Shown here: positions 36,901 to 45,136 of the stretch, in pieces
Position numbering within the stretch: the stretch's first letter is position 1
Layout: each line of letters starts with the position of its first letter
Origin: Metapseudomonas otitidis
GTDB lineage: Bacteria; Pseudomonadota; Gammaproteobacteria; Pseudomonadales; Pseudomonadaceae
Direction of reading: 5' to 3'
Assembly: GCF_900111835.1 (NCBI RefSeq)
Contig: NZ_FOJP01000016.1
Location: forward strand, 62,001 to 126,000
Length of the DNA: 64,000 nucleotides
Translations under genes and position numbers: made by a program
Notes under the pieces: generated by a model
The model's database searches: none
Seen by the model: the letters and a program-made list of their open reading frames with translations, nothing else
Told to the model about the DNA's origin: nothing

Positions 36901-38124
36901 CATCAGCGGCAACGTGACGAACACCTTGCGAAAGGGCACATTGCAGCAGAGGTTCTGGCCGCGCCCGAGCAGGATCGAGCTGCAGTGATCAGAAACTATG
37001 TGGTCGAAACGCTGCGGAGCCTTGCGGCCGACTGCGCCATTTCAGATGGTGCCAAAATAGAAAATCATGTTGTGTTGATACCGGACCTGACTCGGGTGTT
37101 CAAGCACGACCTAGGCCGTCCGGTGTATGCCCACGAGCTGGTAGCGCGAAATACCGTTGCTGAGCTTTGCAAATTGGTGCAGTCAGTTATCGGGGTTGAC
37201 GAAGGTGACGAGCACGGCGCCGAAACCACCGGCACGACGGCGACACAAACGCTCCGGCAAGGCACAACGGCTGCAGGGCTCAATCTGGGGGGGGGAGGGG
37301 CAAAGAATCCCCAGGCAGCCTTCATACTGTCATCGGCGCGCTCTGGGTCCACCCTGTTACGCGTCATGCTCGCAGGGCATCCCAAATTGTTCTGTCCACC
37401 AGAACTTCACTTGCTGGGCTACCCAACGGTCAAAGTACGTAACGAACATTTGAAGTCGGAACATTTTGGCAAAGGGCTGCAACGAGCGATCATGGAGTTG
37501 TACGGTATCGGTCCATCTGAGGCCGATTCAAAGGTGCGCTGCCTGGTCGAAAACAATGTTTCGATTGCTGAAACCTTTGCTCTGCTGCAAAGACTGGCCG
37601 CACCGCGGCTTGTCGTAGACAAGTCTCCAGACTATGCCGGCGACCCTGAAATTCTCAGAAGCACTCAGGACATGTTCGAGTCCTGCAAGTACATCGTGCT
37701 GACAAGGCACCCGGCCGCCGTGATCGAATCCTATGTGCGCAATCGAATCGGTGCGATTGCAACGCAGCGCTGGCGTGATCCCGTGGCGCAGGCGGAAGAT
37801 CATTGGTTCCGCTATTACAGCAATATCATGAACTTCGTCGGTTCACTCGCCGGGAATTATGTAGTCGTCAGGTATGAAGACCTAGTCGAACAAGCCGAAA
37901 TGACGATGCATCGACTTGCAGACTTCCTCAATGTCGATTTTCATCCGGCGCTGCTTCAACCTTACTCAGGAGGGCGGATGGTCGACGGGGCGGGTGATCC
38001 CAACTTCCATGAACACGATCAGATCGATAAATCGCTGAGCTATCGGTGGAAGGATGGCGGACTTGACTATCGCTTAAGCGATAAGGTCAGGGCATTGGCA
38101 AAAACAATGGGCTATGCAGTCTGA
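33922..38124 (+). CDS. Type I polyketide synthase with terminal sulfotransferase domain (KS-AT-CP-x-ST)
   Basis: This megasynthase of about 1400 residues has the following order. KS (about 5-430): Cys in VKSACSSSL at residue 174, His in ETHGSATLVGDPIE and KSNIGHTDTSAG. AT (about 520-830): active Ser 627 in GYSLGEY and EHAFHT near 720, a malonyl-type motif. Carrier domain (about 915-985): GGHSLLAV with Ser 954. An ACP-like segment (about 1015-1085) follows, ending VYAHELVARNTVAEL but lacking the attachment Ser. Last is a sulfotransferase (about 1125-1400): PAPS loop SSARSGSTLLRVML and 3'-phosphate motif VLTRHPAAVIESYVRNR. There is no KR, DH or TE. The start is GTG 33922, preceded by a GGGGTGG stretch; TTG 33895 is possible. 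Carrying an ST inside a PKS is rare; CurM of curacin is the classic case. Confidence 0.88.
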   Translation: MGHEKVAIIGMFGRLPGAENIHELWHMLLEGRNGTRRFSSDELKQQGVAGALLSDERYVPVRGVIGNEEYFDSSFFGFAALEADLMDPQARHALECAYGALEDAGYADPAYRTVTSTYVSVSRSEYEHHLLKTLPAEMLAAPYTLDGTLPDFVPLRIANRLGLEGQSVLVKSACSSSLLAVHLACQEVLGAEAPMALVCSSAISWPTRSGRMAVSGGVISRDGLCRPFDSEANGTVSSDAVIAILLKRLDLAQRDGDRVYAVISATAANNDGNRKSSFTAPSVEGQRDVACEALRKAGCTPDDVGYIETHGSATLVGDPIELAALAEAYVTASDEKIPIGSLKSNIGHTDTSAGLAGLVKTALCLYHRTLVPTINYHNANPLIDLPDIPFTVNTQRRTWHAKHKAAVHSTGMGGTNVHCILEAVLPQPQVVSSPLPSELLVLSARSAVELERLTEALATHLRNTAPLNVADIAKTLQMGREDFRYRRRIVAVSLDDVLMKLTQRESPAVKSFDENARRDKIAFLCPGLGVNDFALARALLNTSSVFRESLEGSFRILDVQLGIDLMDVLNDVAATQGAQSLAWGNEQKPSQVLNVTYAHPLIFCIQLGLADLWASVGIVPDYIVGYSLGEYVAATLSGVFSREDALTLVGKRARLIDQQPNGMMVAVALPYAQLLDYCIEGVSIAAENASSLNVIAGSELAVGEVLEQLRQHRVFFSVIQAEHAFHTPWMSPAAFELERLVASVNRHQVQIPFVSNVTGDWIDDEQARSVHYWAKHLTSPVRYLDSLRTLAGEKDLACIELGSSGYLADLAKLVTPANASHIMTTFDKSVQDGVYGQWLATLGALWGSGASVDWQGMERCADARRVSLPTYPYSRKRHLIEASNVTSGQTVSHQRLAQVSWSPVENTEAQVRAMRDEKDSEASVSSHVRTIWARAFGRDDLSSQSDFYEIGGHSLLAVQLLYYIRESLSVDLNVGDLRANPTLGEFIRFVELRHQRQRDEHLAKGHIAAEVLAAPEQDRAAVIRNYVVETLRSLAADCAISDGAKIENHVVLIPDLTRVFKHDLGRPVYAHELVARNTVAELCKLVQSVIGVDEGDEHGAETTGTTATQTLRQGTTAAGLNLGGGGAKNPQAAFILSSARSGSTLLRVMLAGHPKLFCPPELHLLGYPTVKVRNEHLKSEHFGKGLQRAIMELYGIGPSEADSKVRCLVENNVSIAETFALLQRLAAPRLVVDKSPDYAGDPEILRSTQDMFESCKYIVLTRHPAAVIESYVRNRIGAIATQRWRDPVAQAEDHWFRYYSNIMNFVGSLAGNYVVVRYEDLVEQAEMTMHRLADFLNVDFHPALLQPYSGGRMVDGAGDPNFHEHDQIDKSLSYRWKDGGLDYRLSDKVRALAKTMGYAV

Positions 38125-38138
38125 CGGAGTCTATCTAA

Positions 38139-38990
38139 ATGGATCTTATTGGCGTTGTAGGTGCAGGCACCATGGGCACCGGGGTGGCAATCAATGCAGC
38201 ACTCGCAGGATTTGAAGTCGTCCTTGTGGAAAAGGATACGCAAGCGTTTGAGGCTGCGCCAGGCAGGCTGCGCACGGCACTGCAATTGACTGCTTTGCTC
38301 GACAGGAGCAAGGTCGAGCATCTCGACAGTCAGCAGGATGCTCTTCGACGAATATCCATTGAGTCCTCCCTCGATAGGCTCGCGCAGGCCATGGTCGTGT
38401 TCGAGTGTATCTCGGAGAGCTTGCAGGAAAAGCAGGAATTGTATGAGGAACTTGATCGCATTTGCGCAAGGGATACTCTATTTGCCTCAAACACATCCTG
38501 CATAGAAATTAATGTACTGGCGCAGTTCACCCATCGCCCGAGTAAAGTGCTTGGTGTTCATTTCATGAACCCTGCCTCGTTGCGCCCCTTTGTTGAAATA
38601 ACAAAAGGGCGCAGCACCTCCGAGCAGACATTGAATATCGCGACCAAGGTGCTAGCAGCGCTTGGCAAGGACCATGAAATAGTCAACGACTCGCCGGGGT
38701 TTGTAATCAATCGCGTGTTGATGCTGGCAATTAACGAAGCAATCGGGGTTGTTGAAGAGCAAGTAGCCGATTGCAGGCAGGTCGACAACCTGTTCGAGAA
38801 ATGCCTGGGTCACAAAACGGGCCCGCTGGCCACTGCTGACTTGATTGGTCTTGATGTAATTGCCGATAGTCTGATTGTGCTGAGGAATCGTTTTGACAAT
38901 GGCATATATGAGCCGAAGAGCCTGCTGAAGGAGAAAGTGGCTCGCGGCGAGCTGGGCGTCAAGAGCAAGCAAGGGTTTTATAAATATTAA
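38139..38990 (+). CDS. 3-hydroxyacyl-CoA-dehydrogenase-like enzyme (FkbK-type)
   Basis: This 283-residue NAD-dependent dehydrogenase has the Rossmann motif IGVVGAGTMGTGVAINA, the catalytic His region VLGVHFMNPASLRPFVEI, the mid motif FASNTSCIEI and the C-terminal NDSPGFVINRVLMLAINEA. In methoxymalonyl- or hydroxymalonyl-ACP pathways such an enzyme (FkbK and relatives) oxidises the 2-hydroxyl side of glyceryl-ACP. Here it sits beside a free ACP, with FkbH- and FkbI-like genes in the same cluster, which supports that role. It starts 14 bases after the PKS stop. Confidence 0.88.
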   Translation: MDLIGVVGAGTMGTGVAINAALAGFEVVLVEKDTQAFEAAPGRLRTALQLTALLDRSKVEHLDSQQDALRRISIESSLDRLAQAMVVFECISESLQEKQELYEELDRICARDTLFASNTSCIEINVLAQFTHRPSKVLGVHFMNPASLRPFVEITKGRSTSEQTLNIATKVLAALGKDHEIVNDSPGFVINRVLMLAINEAIGVVEEQVADCRQVDNLFEKCLGHKTGPLATADLIGLDVIADSLIVLRNRFDNGIYEPKSLLKEKVARGELGVKSKQGFYKY

Positions 38991-39007
38991 GCACAGGAAA
39001 CCCAGAA

Positions 39008-39253
39008 ATGGATAGGAATACTATAGAGCAAAAAATCATGTGTTATGTGTGTGAGTTGGCGGGTGTCGAACGGATAGGAAAAACAGATGAACTGTTTTCA
39101 TCCGGACGTTTGACCTCGCTGAAGGCGTTGTCGTTGATCCAGTGGATGGAATCTACGTTCAGTATCGCAGTCGAAGGACATGACATCTCGCCCGACAACC
39201 TGAGGAGTGTCGAAGCCGCTTCCCGTTTCATTGAACTTAAGACTTCCAGATAG
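39008..39253 (+). CDS. Stand-alone acyl carrier protein (FkbJ-type)
   Basis: This 81-residue carrier protein has the helix-II motif LFSSGRLTSLKALSLIQWME. The phosphopantetheine Ser is in TSL, where most carriers have DSL. It is expected to carry the glyceryl and then hydroxymalonyl unit made by the FkbH/I/K-like enzymes. AGGAAA lies before the ATG. It sits in a tight operon between the dehydrogenase and the thioesterase genes. Confidence 0.85.
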   Translation: MDRNTIEQKIMCYVCELAGVERIGKTDELFSSGRLTSLKALSLIQWMESTFSIAVEGHDISPDNLRSVEAASRFIELKTSR

Positions 39254-39283
39254 CCTTTGGAACTTTATCGGGCGAGCCCTGTC

Positions 39284-40111
39284 ATGATGCATCATTCAAA
39301 ATTTGACCGCTTGGTTAATCTCAAGCCAGGTGACCGTGGCCCAGTATGGATCTGTATTCATGCCCTGAGTGGCTTTGTCGAGCCCTATCGAAATCTTCCC
39401 GATTTCATGGGCGATGCAGACGAGTGCTGGGGCATAGAAGCGAAGGGTATTGATGGAGAAGTCTTGCCCGAGCGCAGCGTCACGGCGATGGGGCTGGAGT
39501 ATGCGCAAGGCATAATTGAGACGTTCGCGGCGCGCCCCTGCGTAATCATTGGTTGGTCGTTCGGAGCATTGATCGCACACGAAGTTGTTACACGGTTAAG
39601 AGCGCTGGATATTCAGGCCCTGTTAGTAATCATTGACTCGCAGAAGTTTAGCGATACATCACCAAAGCAAATCGTTCCGCTCAACATCATGGCGGGGTTT
39701 GTCGAAACACTTTCCAACAAGCGCAGGCCGCTGGTGACGGAAATCGAAGAAAAACTGGGCGCCTTGCCGGAGAACCAGAGACTGGCAGCACTGCTGCAGT
39801 GGGCAGCTGAGGGCAGTTCGATCGACTCGATCGAACTGCTGCACCACCTGTATGAGGTCTACAGGGCTAACTCAATGGCCATGGTGAACTACCAGGTGCC
39901 TGAGCGGCATGGTGAGTATGCCTTGCTGGTTCGCGCGGTGAATCAAGAAGACGTATCAACTACGCACGATCGCGGGTGGGGGCGCTGCTTTGTTGACGGC
40001 ATGGAGGTAGTGGACTGCCCGGGCGACCATTACTCCATCATGAATGCGGAACATGCCGAGCGCTTGTCAGAACATATATACAGATTTGCTGAGCGACATG
40101 GATTGTATTGA
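39284..40111 (+). CDS. Type II thioesterase-like alpha/beta hydrolase
   Basis: This protein of about 275 residues has the thioesterase-domain fold of NRPS/PKS systems. The opening strand is GPVWICIHALSGFVEPYRNL, the nucleophile Ser is in GWSFGALIAHEV, an Asp follows in LLVIIDSQKF, and the His is in DCPGDHYSIMNAEHAERL. No other thioesterase is fused to the PKS or NRPS, so it may release the product or edit stalled carriers. ATG 39284 follows a GGCGAG; TTG 39257 is an alternative that adds nine residues. Confidence 0.85.
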   Translation: MMHHSKFDRLVNLKPGDRGPVWICIHALSGFVEPYRNLPDFMGDADECWGIEAKGIDGEVLPERSVTAMGLEYAQGIIETFAARPCVIIGWSFGALIAHEVVTRLRALDIQALLVIIDSQKFSDTSPKQIVPLNIMAGFVETLSNKRRPLVTEIEEKLGALPENQRLAALLQWAAEGSSIDSIELLHHLYEVYRANSMAMVNYQVPERHGEYALLVRAVNQEDVSTTHDRGWGRCFVDGMEVVDCPGDHYSIMNAEHAERLSEHIYRFAERHGLY

Positions 40112-40194
40112 ACAGTGTTGAGTCCGCCAAGACCATGAAGTTCTGCCGCACGTGAGGCAAAAGGCAGTCACGCCGATTGTTCAAGGAGTGTACA

Positions 40195-43100
40195 ATGGAA
40201 GTACCAGGGTGCAACAATGATGTTTCTACTGTCTTCGATCGGTTTCAGCAGTACGTCGCTACTCATCCTCATAGTCCGGCACTGGTCTGCGACACTTGTG
40301 CCTGGAGCTATAAAGAGCTGTTTCGGCGTGTCGAGGCGCTGGGCTCCTGCATTTGCGAAGCCGGGATCAGTGCCTCAGGTAACGTAGCGATATTCATTGA
40401 ACAGCGTTCTCAGGCTGTTCTGGGGATTCTAGCCACGATCTTTGCAGGACGCACTTGGGTCGCGTTGGATGCCAAAGCCCCTGCCGCTCATCTTCAACGC
40501 GTCGTCGCGCACGCCGAAATCAAGCTGATCATCACCGACACATCGCTCTACTCAAGTGCAGCGGCACTGGCAGGTGACAGCGTGAAAATAATGCTGCATG
40601 ACCAGTTGCCAGTGGGCTCGGTAGTGCCGAGACCAGCCAATGACATTGCCTATATCATTTACACTTCGGGATCGACCGGCGTGCCAAAAGGGGTGTTCCA
40701 GAGTCATCAAAATTTGCTACGGCACATAGACGCTTACAAGCAGTCTATCCACATCACCCGTGACGACCGGGTGTCGTTATTACCTTCGACCAGTGTCGAT
40801 GCCGGGTTGATGGACATCTTTGGTGCATTGACATCAGGTGCTGCGCTTCACCTCTTTGATGTTCATGCCCAGGGCATAGAAGCATTGCCCGCGTGGTTGA
40901 ACCATCGAGAAGTCACTGTCTATCACTCGACCCCGACGCTGTTCAGGGGACTCTGCACTGTCGCACCCGCCGATATGGTTTTTCCGACCATTCGAGTGGT
41001 GGTTCTCGGTGGCGAAATGGCCTATGAAACTGATTTTCGTCATTTCAGCAGACGCTTTACGGCTGACGCTATGTTGATCAACGGACTGGGCCCAACCGAA
41101 TCGACTATTGCATTGCAGGCTTTCTATCACACTCAGGACAGAGTCCCTGAGGGAACGCTATGTGTCGGTACGCCAGTGCCGGGTATGAGCGTCCTGCTGA
41201 TGGATGCGAACAGAAAGGTCGTTGCCCATGAGGGGGAGCTTGTCCTGTGCAGTGACGCATTGGCGCTGGGCTATTGGAATGATCCCGAAAGCAGTGAAAA
41301 AGCTTTTGTCAGTACACATGATCCTGATGGCAAACGCCTTTATTTCACCGGTGATATGGCCAGAAAACTGAATGATGGGACCTTCCTTCACCTGGGACGT
41401 AAAGATAATCAGATCAAGCTGCGGGGACACCGTATCGAGGCCGGAGAGGTGGAAGCTGCCATACGCCGCCTTGAGTGTGTCGCGGAGGTTGCTGTCGTCA
41501 AATATCGATTCGCCAGTGGCCTCGAGTCACTGGTAGCAGTGGTCACTTCTGGTGAGCACGCACCTGTTTCAACCACTTCCATCATTTGTCGACTCAAGCA
41601 GGTGTTACCCACTTACATGGTGCCTCACAATATTGTGGTCGTGGACATGCTGCCGTTGACCCTCAGCGGCAAGATTGACCGCAGACAAGTGCTGGAGGAG
41701 CTCACCCTTGATGAGCTTCCTTCGATTGAGGTGGCCAGCGCCAATCTGACACCCTTGCAGCAGGAAGTACTTGACTTCTGCCAAAAGGAATTAGGGGCTG
41801 GGGTGGGTATCGACAGTAATTTCTTTGCGGTGGGAGGGGACTCACTACTTGCCAGCAGACTGCTGTCGGTGATCAGGAAGCGCGTTAACGCCAGCTGTTC
41901 TCTCTCGGCGTTTTTTGACGCCCCGACGTTACGTCAATGGACGTCACTGATGGAAGAGTCTACCAGCAACGTAGATGCATCAATGTCGGCGCCCGTGTTC
42001 GCTCAAGGCAAGGCACCTCTCTCATTCTCCCAAGAGCAGATCTGGATCTCCCAACAGTTCTCTACCGAAAAAAGCTTATACACACTCCTTTACGGACTGA
42101 AGCTCGACGGCCCTCTTGAAATCACGCTTCTGACCCAGGCCTTTGCACTGCTGGTCCAACGACACGAGAGCTTGCGGGGCAGCGTCGAAGTCTGTGAGGG
42201 CATGCTTTTCCAGAGTGTCCGGGATGCCGCTGATCTTACGTTCGAACTCAAAGTCATCGATACAGAACCTGAGCTGCACCCACAGCGGTTGAAGGAGGAA
42301 ATAGCGCTTATCTCCTTTGCCCCTCAGCACGAGCTCGACGGCCCACTGATAAAGGCCTGCTTGATATCAAACCACTCATCCGAACACTATCTGATCATCG
42401 CACTTCATCATCTGGCGGCAGACGGCCTCGCCGCCAATACGCTGTTCAAGGACCTGGGGTCGATCTACCGCGACCTGCTGGCAGGCGCCGAGATCGAACC
42501 TTTGGTTCAGCCGTCAAGCTACCTCGATTATTGCCGGTCGCAACGCCGGTGGATGAACAGCCAAGATTACAAGAGACATCAGCAATGGTGGCTCGAACAT
42601 CTGGACGGTTTACCGGCATTGGCCCTACCAACCGATTTTCCCAGGCCGTCCATCCCGACGTTTTCAGTTGCGCTTCACCGATTCAAGCTCCCTGCCCACC
42701 TGCAGGCAGAGTTGAAGCAGGTCGCCGCCGAGTGTGCCGTGACTCCGTACATGCTTTATCTCGCGGCATTTGCACTGATGCTTGCCAGGTGCTCAGGGCA
42801 GGAAGACTTTGCCGTTGCCAGCCCAGCTTCGGGACGTCTGTCCATGGAGCACGTGGATGTGGTGGGGACGTTCGTCAATCCGATTCTCGTGCGAATTAGA
42901 GTAGATGAAGACTTGGCGCCATCAGTGTTCATTTCCCACATCAAGCAGGCCGTCCTGGCGTCGCTCGACCATCAGCAATTTCCTGTTTCTCATCTGACCG
43001 CGACGTGCTCGGACAGCCGCCAGACTTTTTCCAGCAGTCTGTTCAATGTGATGCTCGCCGTTCAGAAGCGGCCGGAGTGGGGACTGAGTTCGGATCAGTT

Positions 43101-45135
43101 GAGCGCCACCGACCTGTGTTTGAACCAGCAGACGATTGTCAGTGACCTTTGCCTGACACTGTACGAAGGTAGCGCTGAGGTTGAATGCGAGTTCGAGTAC
43201 GCGAAAGACCTGTTTAGACAGGAAACCATCGAGCGCTATACCGACTACTTCCAACGACTGCTCAGCGGCATTGTGTCAGGTCAAAGTCTCCAAGTGGACG
43301 CCCTACCCATGCTGAGCGAAGCAGAAATCAGACGCCTACTGGGGCGGGCTGATCATTCAACCGCTGCGGGATATGGAAACCAGTCGCTGTATGACAGGTT
43401 TACGGATTTCGTGCAAAACCAGCCCCGCGCGATGGCCATCTGGTCTCCCGAAGGGAATATTACCTACAAGGAGCTCCATTCGGAAGTGGTCTCGCTTGCC
43501 CACCTACTCAAGGAGGCAGGGGTCGGTCCTGGGCGGCTGGTTCCGGTCATAGCCTCGGACAGCAGGCATGTGGTCACCGCGTGGATAGCGATAAACAGCA
43601 TCAGTGCGGTGTTTGTCCCGATTGAAGCCACATGGCCGGAATCAAGAGTGCTTGAAGCGACTGCCAGGTGCGCGGCGGACGTGGTAGTCGTAGCGGCCAA
43701 GCTTAAGTCTCGGCTGCAGGAACAATACTTGGTCATTCAATTGCCACTCCAGCCGGAACAAGTGATGGAGTCAACCGCCATCGATGCTGTGAGCTACGAT
43801 CCGGAGGCGGCGATCTACGGGGTTTTCACATCTGGGTCCACCGCGGCTCCGAAGTTGGCGATTGTCCCGCAACGAGGCATTAGCAACCGTTTTGACTGGA
43901 TGACAGCAGAGCTTAGCGCAGGTCAAGCGCCAATCACCCTGCAAACCACGACACATGTGTACGACAGCGCAGTCTGGCAGTTGCTGTGGCCACTGACGGT
44001 CGGTGGACAAGTTGTGATACCAACTGAAAACCTGGCGTTTGATATCGAGCGATTGTTGAGTCATATCGCGACGTTCAAGGTGAGCATCATTGACTTCGTG
44101 CCTTCGGTATTTGATGTGGTTGTTCAACAACTCATAGCGCGTGGTCAGCCGCTGCAGGCACTCAGTACTCTCAAGCACTTGATACTCGGAGGAGAGTCAT
44201 TGCAAGGGGCAGCGCTCAAACTCTTCGCCGAGCGCTATCCCGAAGTAACCCTGCTCAACCTGTATGGTCCAACGGAAGCCTCCATCGGCTGCATCTTCAG
44301 CACACTGCGCGACGTCGATCCACCGTACCCGATCGGAAAACCTATTCCCAACGTCAGTGCGTTTGTACTGGATCGTCGGCAACGCCTTTCTCCCCAGGGG
44401 ACGGCAGGTGAGTTGTACTTAGGCGGAGCTTGCGTCGGTCTGGGGTACTGGGGCGATGAGTCAGCCACTCAAGCGGCATTTATTACCAATCCCTATCGAC
44501 TCTTTTCAAATTCTCCAAAAATCTACAGGACGGGCGACCAGGTCAGGTGGCAAGGGGACGACCTATATTTCCTAGGGCGCTACGACGATCAAGTCAAAGT
44601 TCGCGGGCTACGCATTCAACCAGCTGAAATAGCTGAAAAACTGCTGGCACATCCGGATATCGACGACGTGGTGGTCGATGTGCGTCCTGTGAAAGGCAAA
44701 CCCGCATTGTGTTCGTGGATTCGCCCGGGTGTGCCCGAGGACATCAGACAGTATTGCCTGGGCTGCTTGCCGATTTCACTGATACCCGAGTACTTCATTG
44801 GTTGCGAGAATTTTCCAATTGCAGCCTCGGGCAAACTGAACAAGCGTGAACTGCCCGATCCGCCGGTGGTGGTGCCGTCTGAGAGACATCGTTCAGCTCG
44901 GCGCAGCACGGCAAAAATAGAGGTGCTCGCCGCACTTTGGGCTGAGGTGCTGGGAGTCGATAAATCAACGATTGATCATGATAAAAATTTCTTTGAGCAG
45001 GGTGGCAACTCGCTGTTGGCCATACAGTTGCTGCACCGCCTGAAAAAAAACTTTGGGATCAAGTTGTCGATCGCCGACATCTTCAGGTTCAGCCAACTCG
45101 AAGCATTTGCCAAACGCTACCTAGGAGATAACTGA
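40195..45135 (+). CDS. Non-ribosomal peptide synthetase, A-PCP-C-A-PCP
   Basis: This synthetase has about 1646 residues. A1 (about 10-500): core A3 YTSGSTGVPKG near 157, the specificity Asp in VDAGLMDIF at 202, GLGPTEST, FTGDMARK, and the final Lys in LSGKIDRR. PCP1 has GGDSLLAS with Ser 550. C (about 600-1030): HHLAADG near 738, intact. A2 (about 1070-1545): VYDSAVWQLLW with Asp near 1257, LYGPTEAS, Lys in ASGKLNKREL; its A3 motif is unusual (TSGSTAAPKLA). PCP2 has GGNSLLAI with Ser 1606. There is no E or TE domain. ATG 40195 has AAGGAG upstream; the TTG at 40177 is disfavoured. It starts with an A domain, so it can initiate a chain. Both A domains keep the Asp that binds an alpha-amino group; substrates are not predicted. 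Confidence 0.92.
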   Translation: MEVPGCNNDVSTVFDRFQQYVATHPHSPALVCDTCAWSYKELFRRVEALGSCICEAGISASGNVAIFIEQRSQAVLGILATIFAGRTWVALDAKAPAAHLQRVVAHAEIKLIITDTSLYSSAAALAGDSVKIMLHDQLPVGSVVPRPANDIAYIIYTSGSTGVPKGVFQSHQNLLRHIDAYKQSIHITRDDRVSLLPSTSVDAGLMDIFGALTSGAALHLFDVHAQGIEALPAWLNHREVTVYHSTPTLFRGLCTVAPADMVFPTIRVVVLGGEMAYETDFRHFSRRFTADAMLINGLGPTESTIALQAFYHTQDRVPEGTLCVGTPVPGMSVLLMDANRKVVAHEGELVLCSDALALGYWNDPESSEKAFVSTHDPDGKRLYFTGDMARKLNDGTFLHLGRKDNQIKLRGHRIEAGEVEAAIRRLECVAEVAVVKYRFASGLESLVAVVTSGEHAPVSTTSIICRLKQVLPTYMVPHNIVVVDMLPLTLSGKIDRRQVLEELTLDELPSIEVASANLTPLQQEVLDFCQKELGAGVGIDSNFFAVGGDSLLASRLLSVIRKRVNASCSLSAFFDAPTLRQWTSLMEESTSNVDASMSAPVFAQGKAPLSFSQEQIWISQQFSTEKSLYTLLYGLKLDGPLEITLLTQAFALLVQRHESLRGSVEVCEGMLFQSVRDAADLTFELKVIDTEPELHPQRLKEEIALISFAPQHELDGPLIKACLISNHSSEHYLIIALHHLAADGLAANTLFKDLGSIYRDLLAGAEIEPLVQPSSYLDYCRSQRRWMNSQDYKRHQQWWLEHLDGLPALALPTDFPRPSIPTFSVALHRFKLPAHLQAELKQVAAECAVTPYMLYLAAFALMLARCSGQEDFAVASPASGRLSMEHVDVVGTFVNPILVRIRVDEDLAPSVFISHIKQAVLASLDHQQFPVSHLTATCSDSRQTFSSSLFNVMLAVQKRPEWGLSSDQLSATDLCLNQQTIVSDLCLTLYEGSAEVECEFEYAKDLFRQETIERYTDYFQRLLSGIVSGQSLQVDALPMLSEAEIRRLLGRADHSTAAGYGNQSLYDRFTDFVQNQPRAMAIWSPEGNITYKELHSEVVSLAHLLKEAGVGPGRLVPVIASDSRHVVTAWIAINSISAVFVPIEATWPESRVLEATARCAADVVVVAAKLKSRLQEQYLVIQLPLQPEQVMESTAIDAVSYDPEAAIYGVFTSGSTAAPKLAIVPQRGISNRFDWMTAELSAGQAPITLQTTTHVYDSAVWQLLWPLTVGGQVVIPTENLAFDIERLLSHIATFKVSIIDFVPSVFDVVVQQLIARGQPLQALSTLKHLILGGESLQGAALKLFAERYPEVTLLNLYGPTEASIGCIFSTLRDVDPPYPIGKPIPNVSAFVLDRRQRLSPQGTAGELYLGGACVGLGYWGDESATQAAFITNPYRLFSNSPKIYRTGDQVRWQGDDLYFLGRYDDQVKVRGLRIQPAEIAEKLLAHPDIDDVVVDVRPVKGKPALCSWIRPGVPEDIRQYCLGCLPISLIPEYFIGCENFPIAASGKLNKRELPDPPVVVPSERHRSARRSTAKIEVLAALWAEVLGVDKSTIDHDKNFFEQGGNSLLAIQLLHRLKKNFGIKLSIADIFRFSQLEAFAKRYLGDN

Positions 45136-45136
45136 C

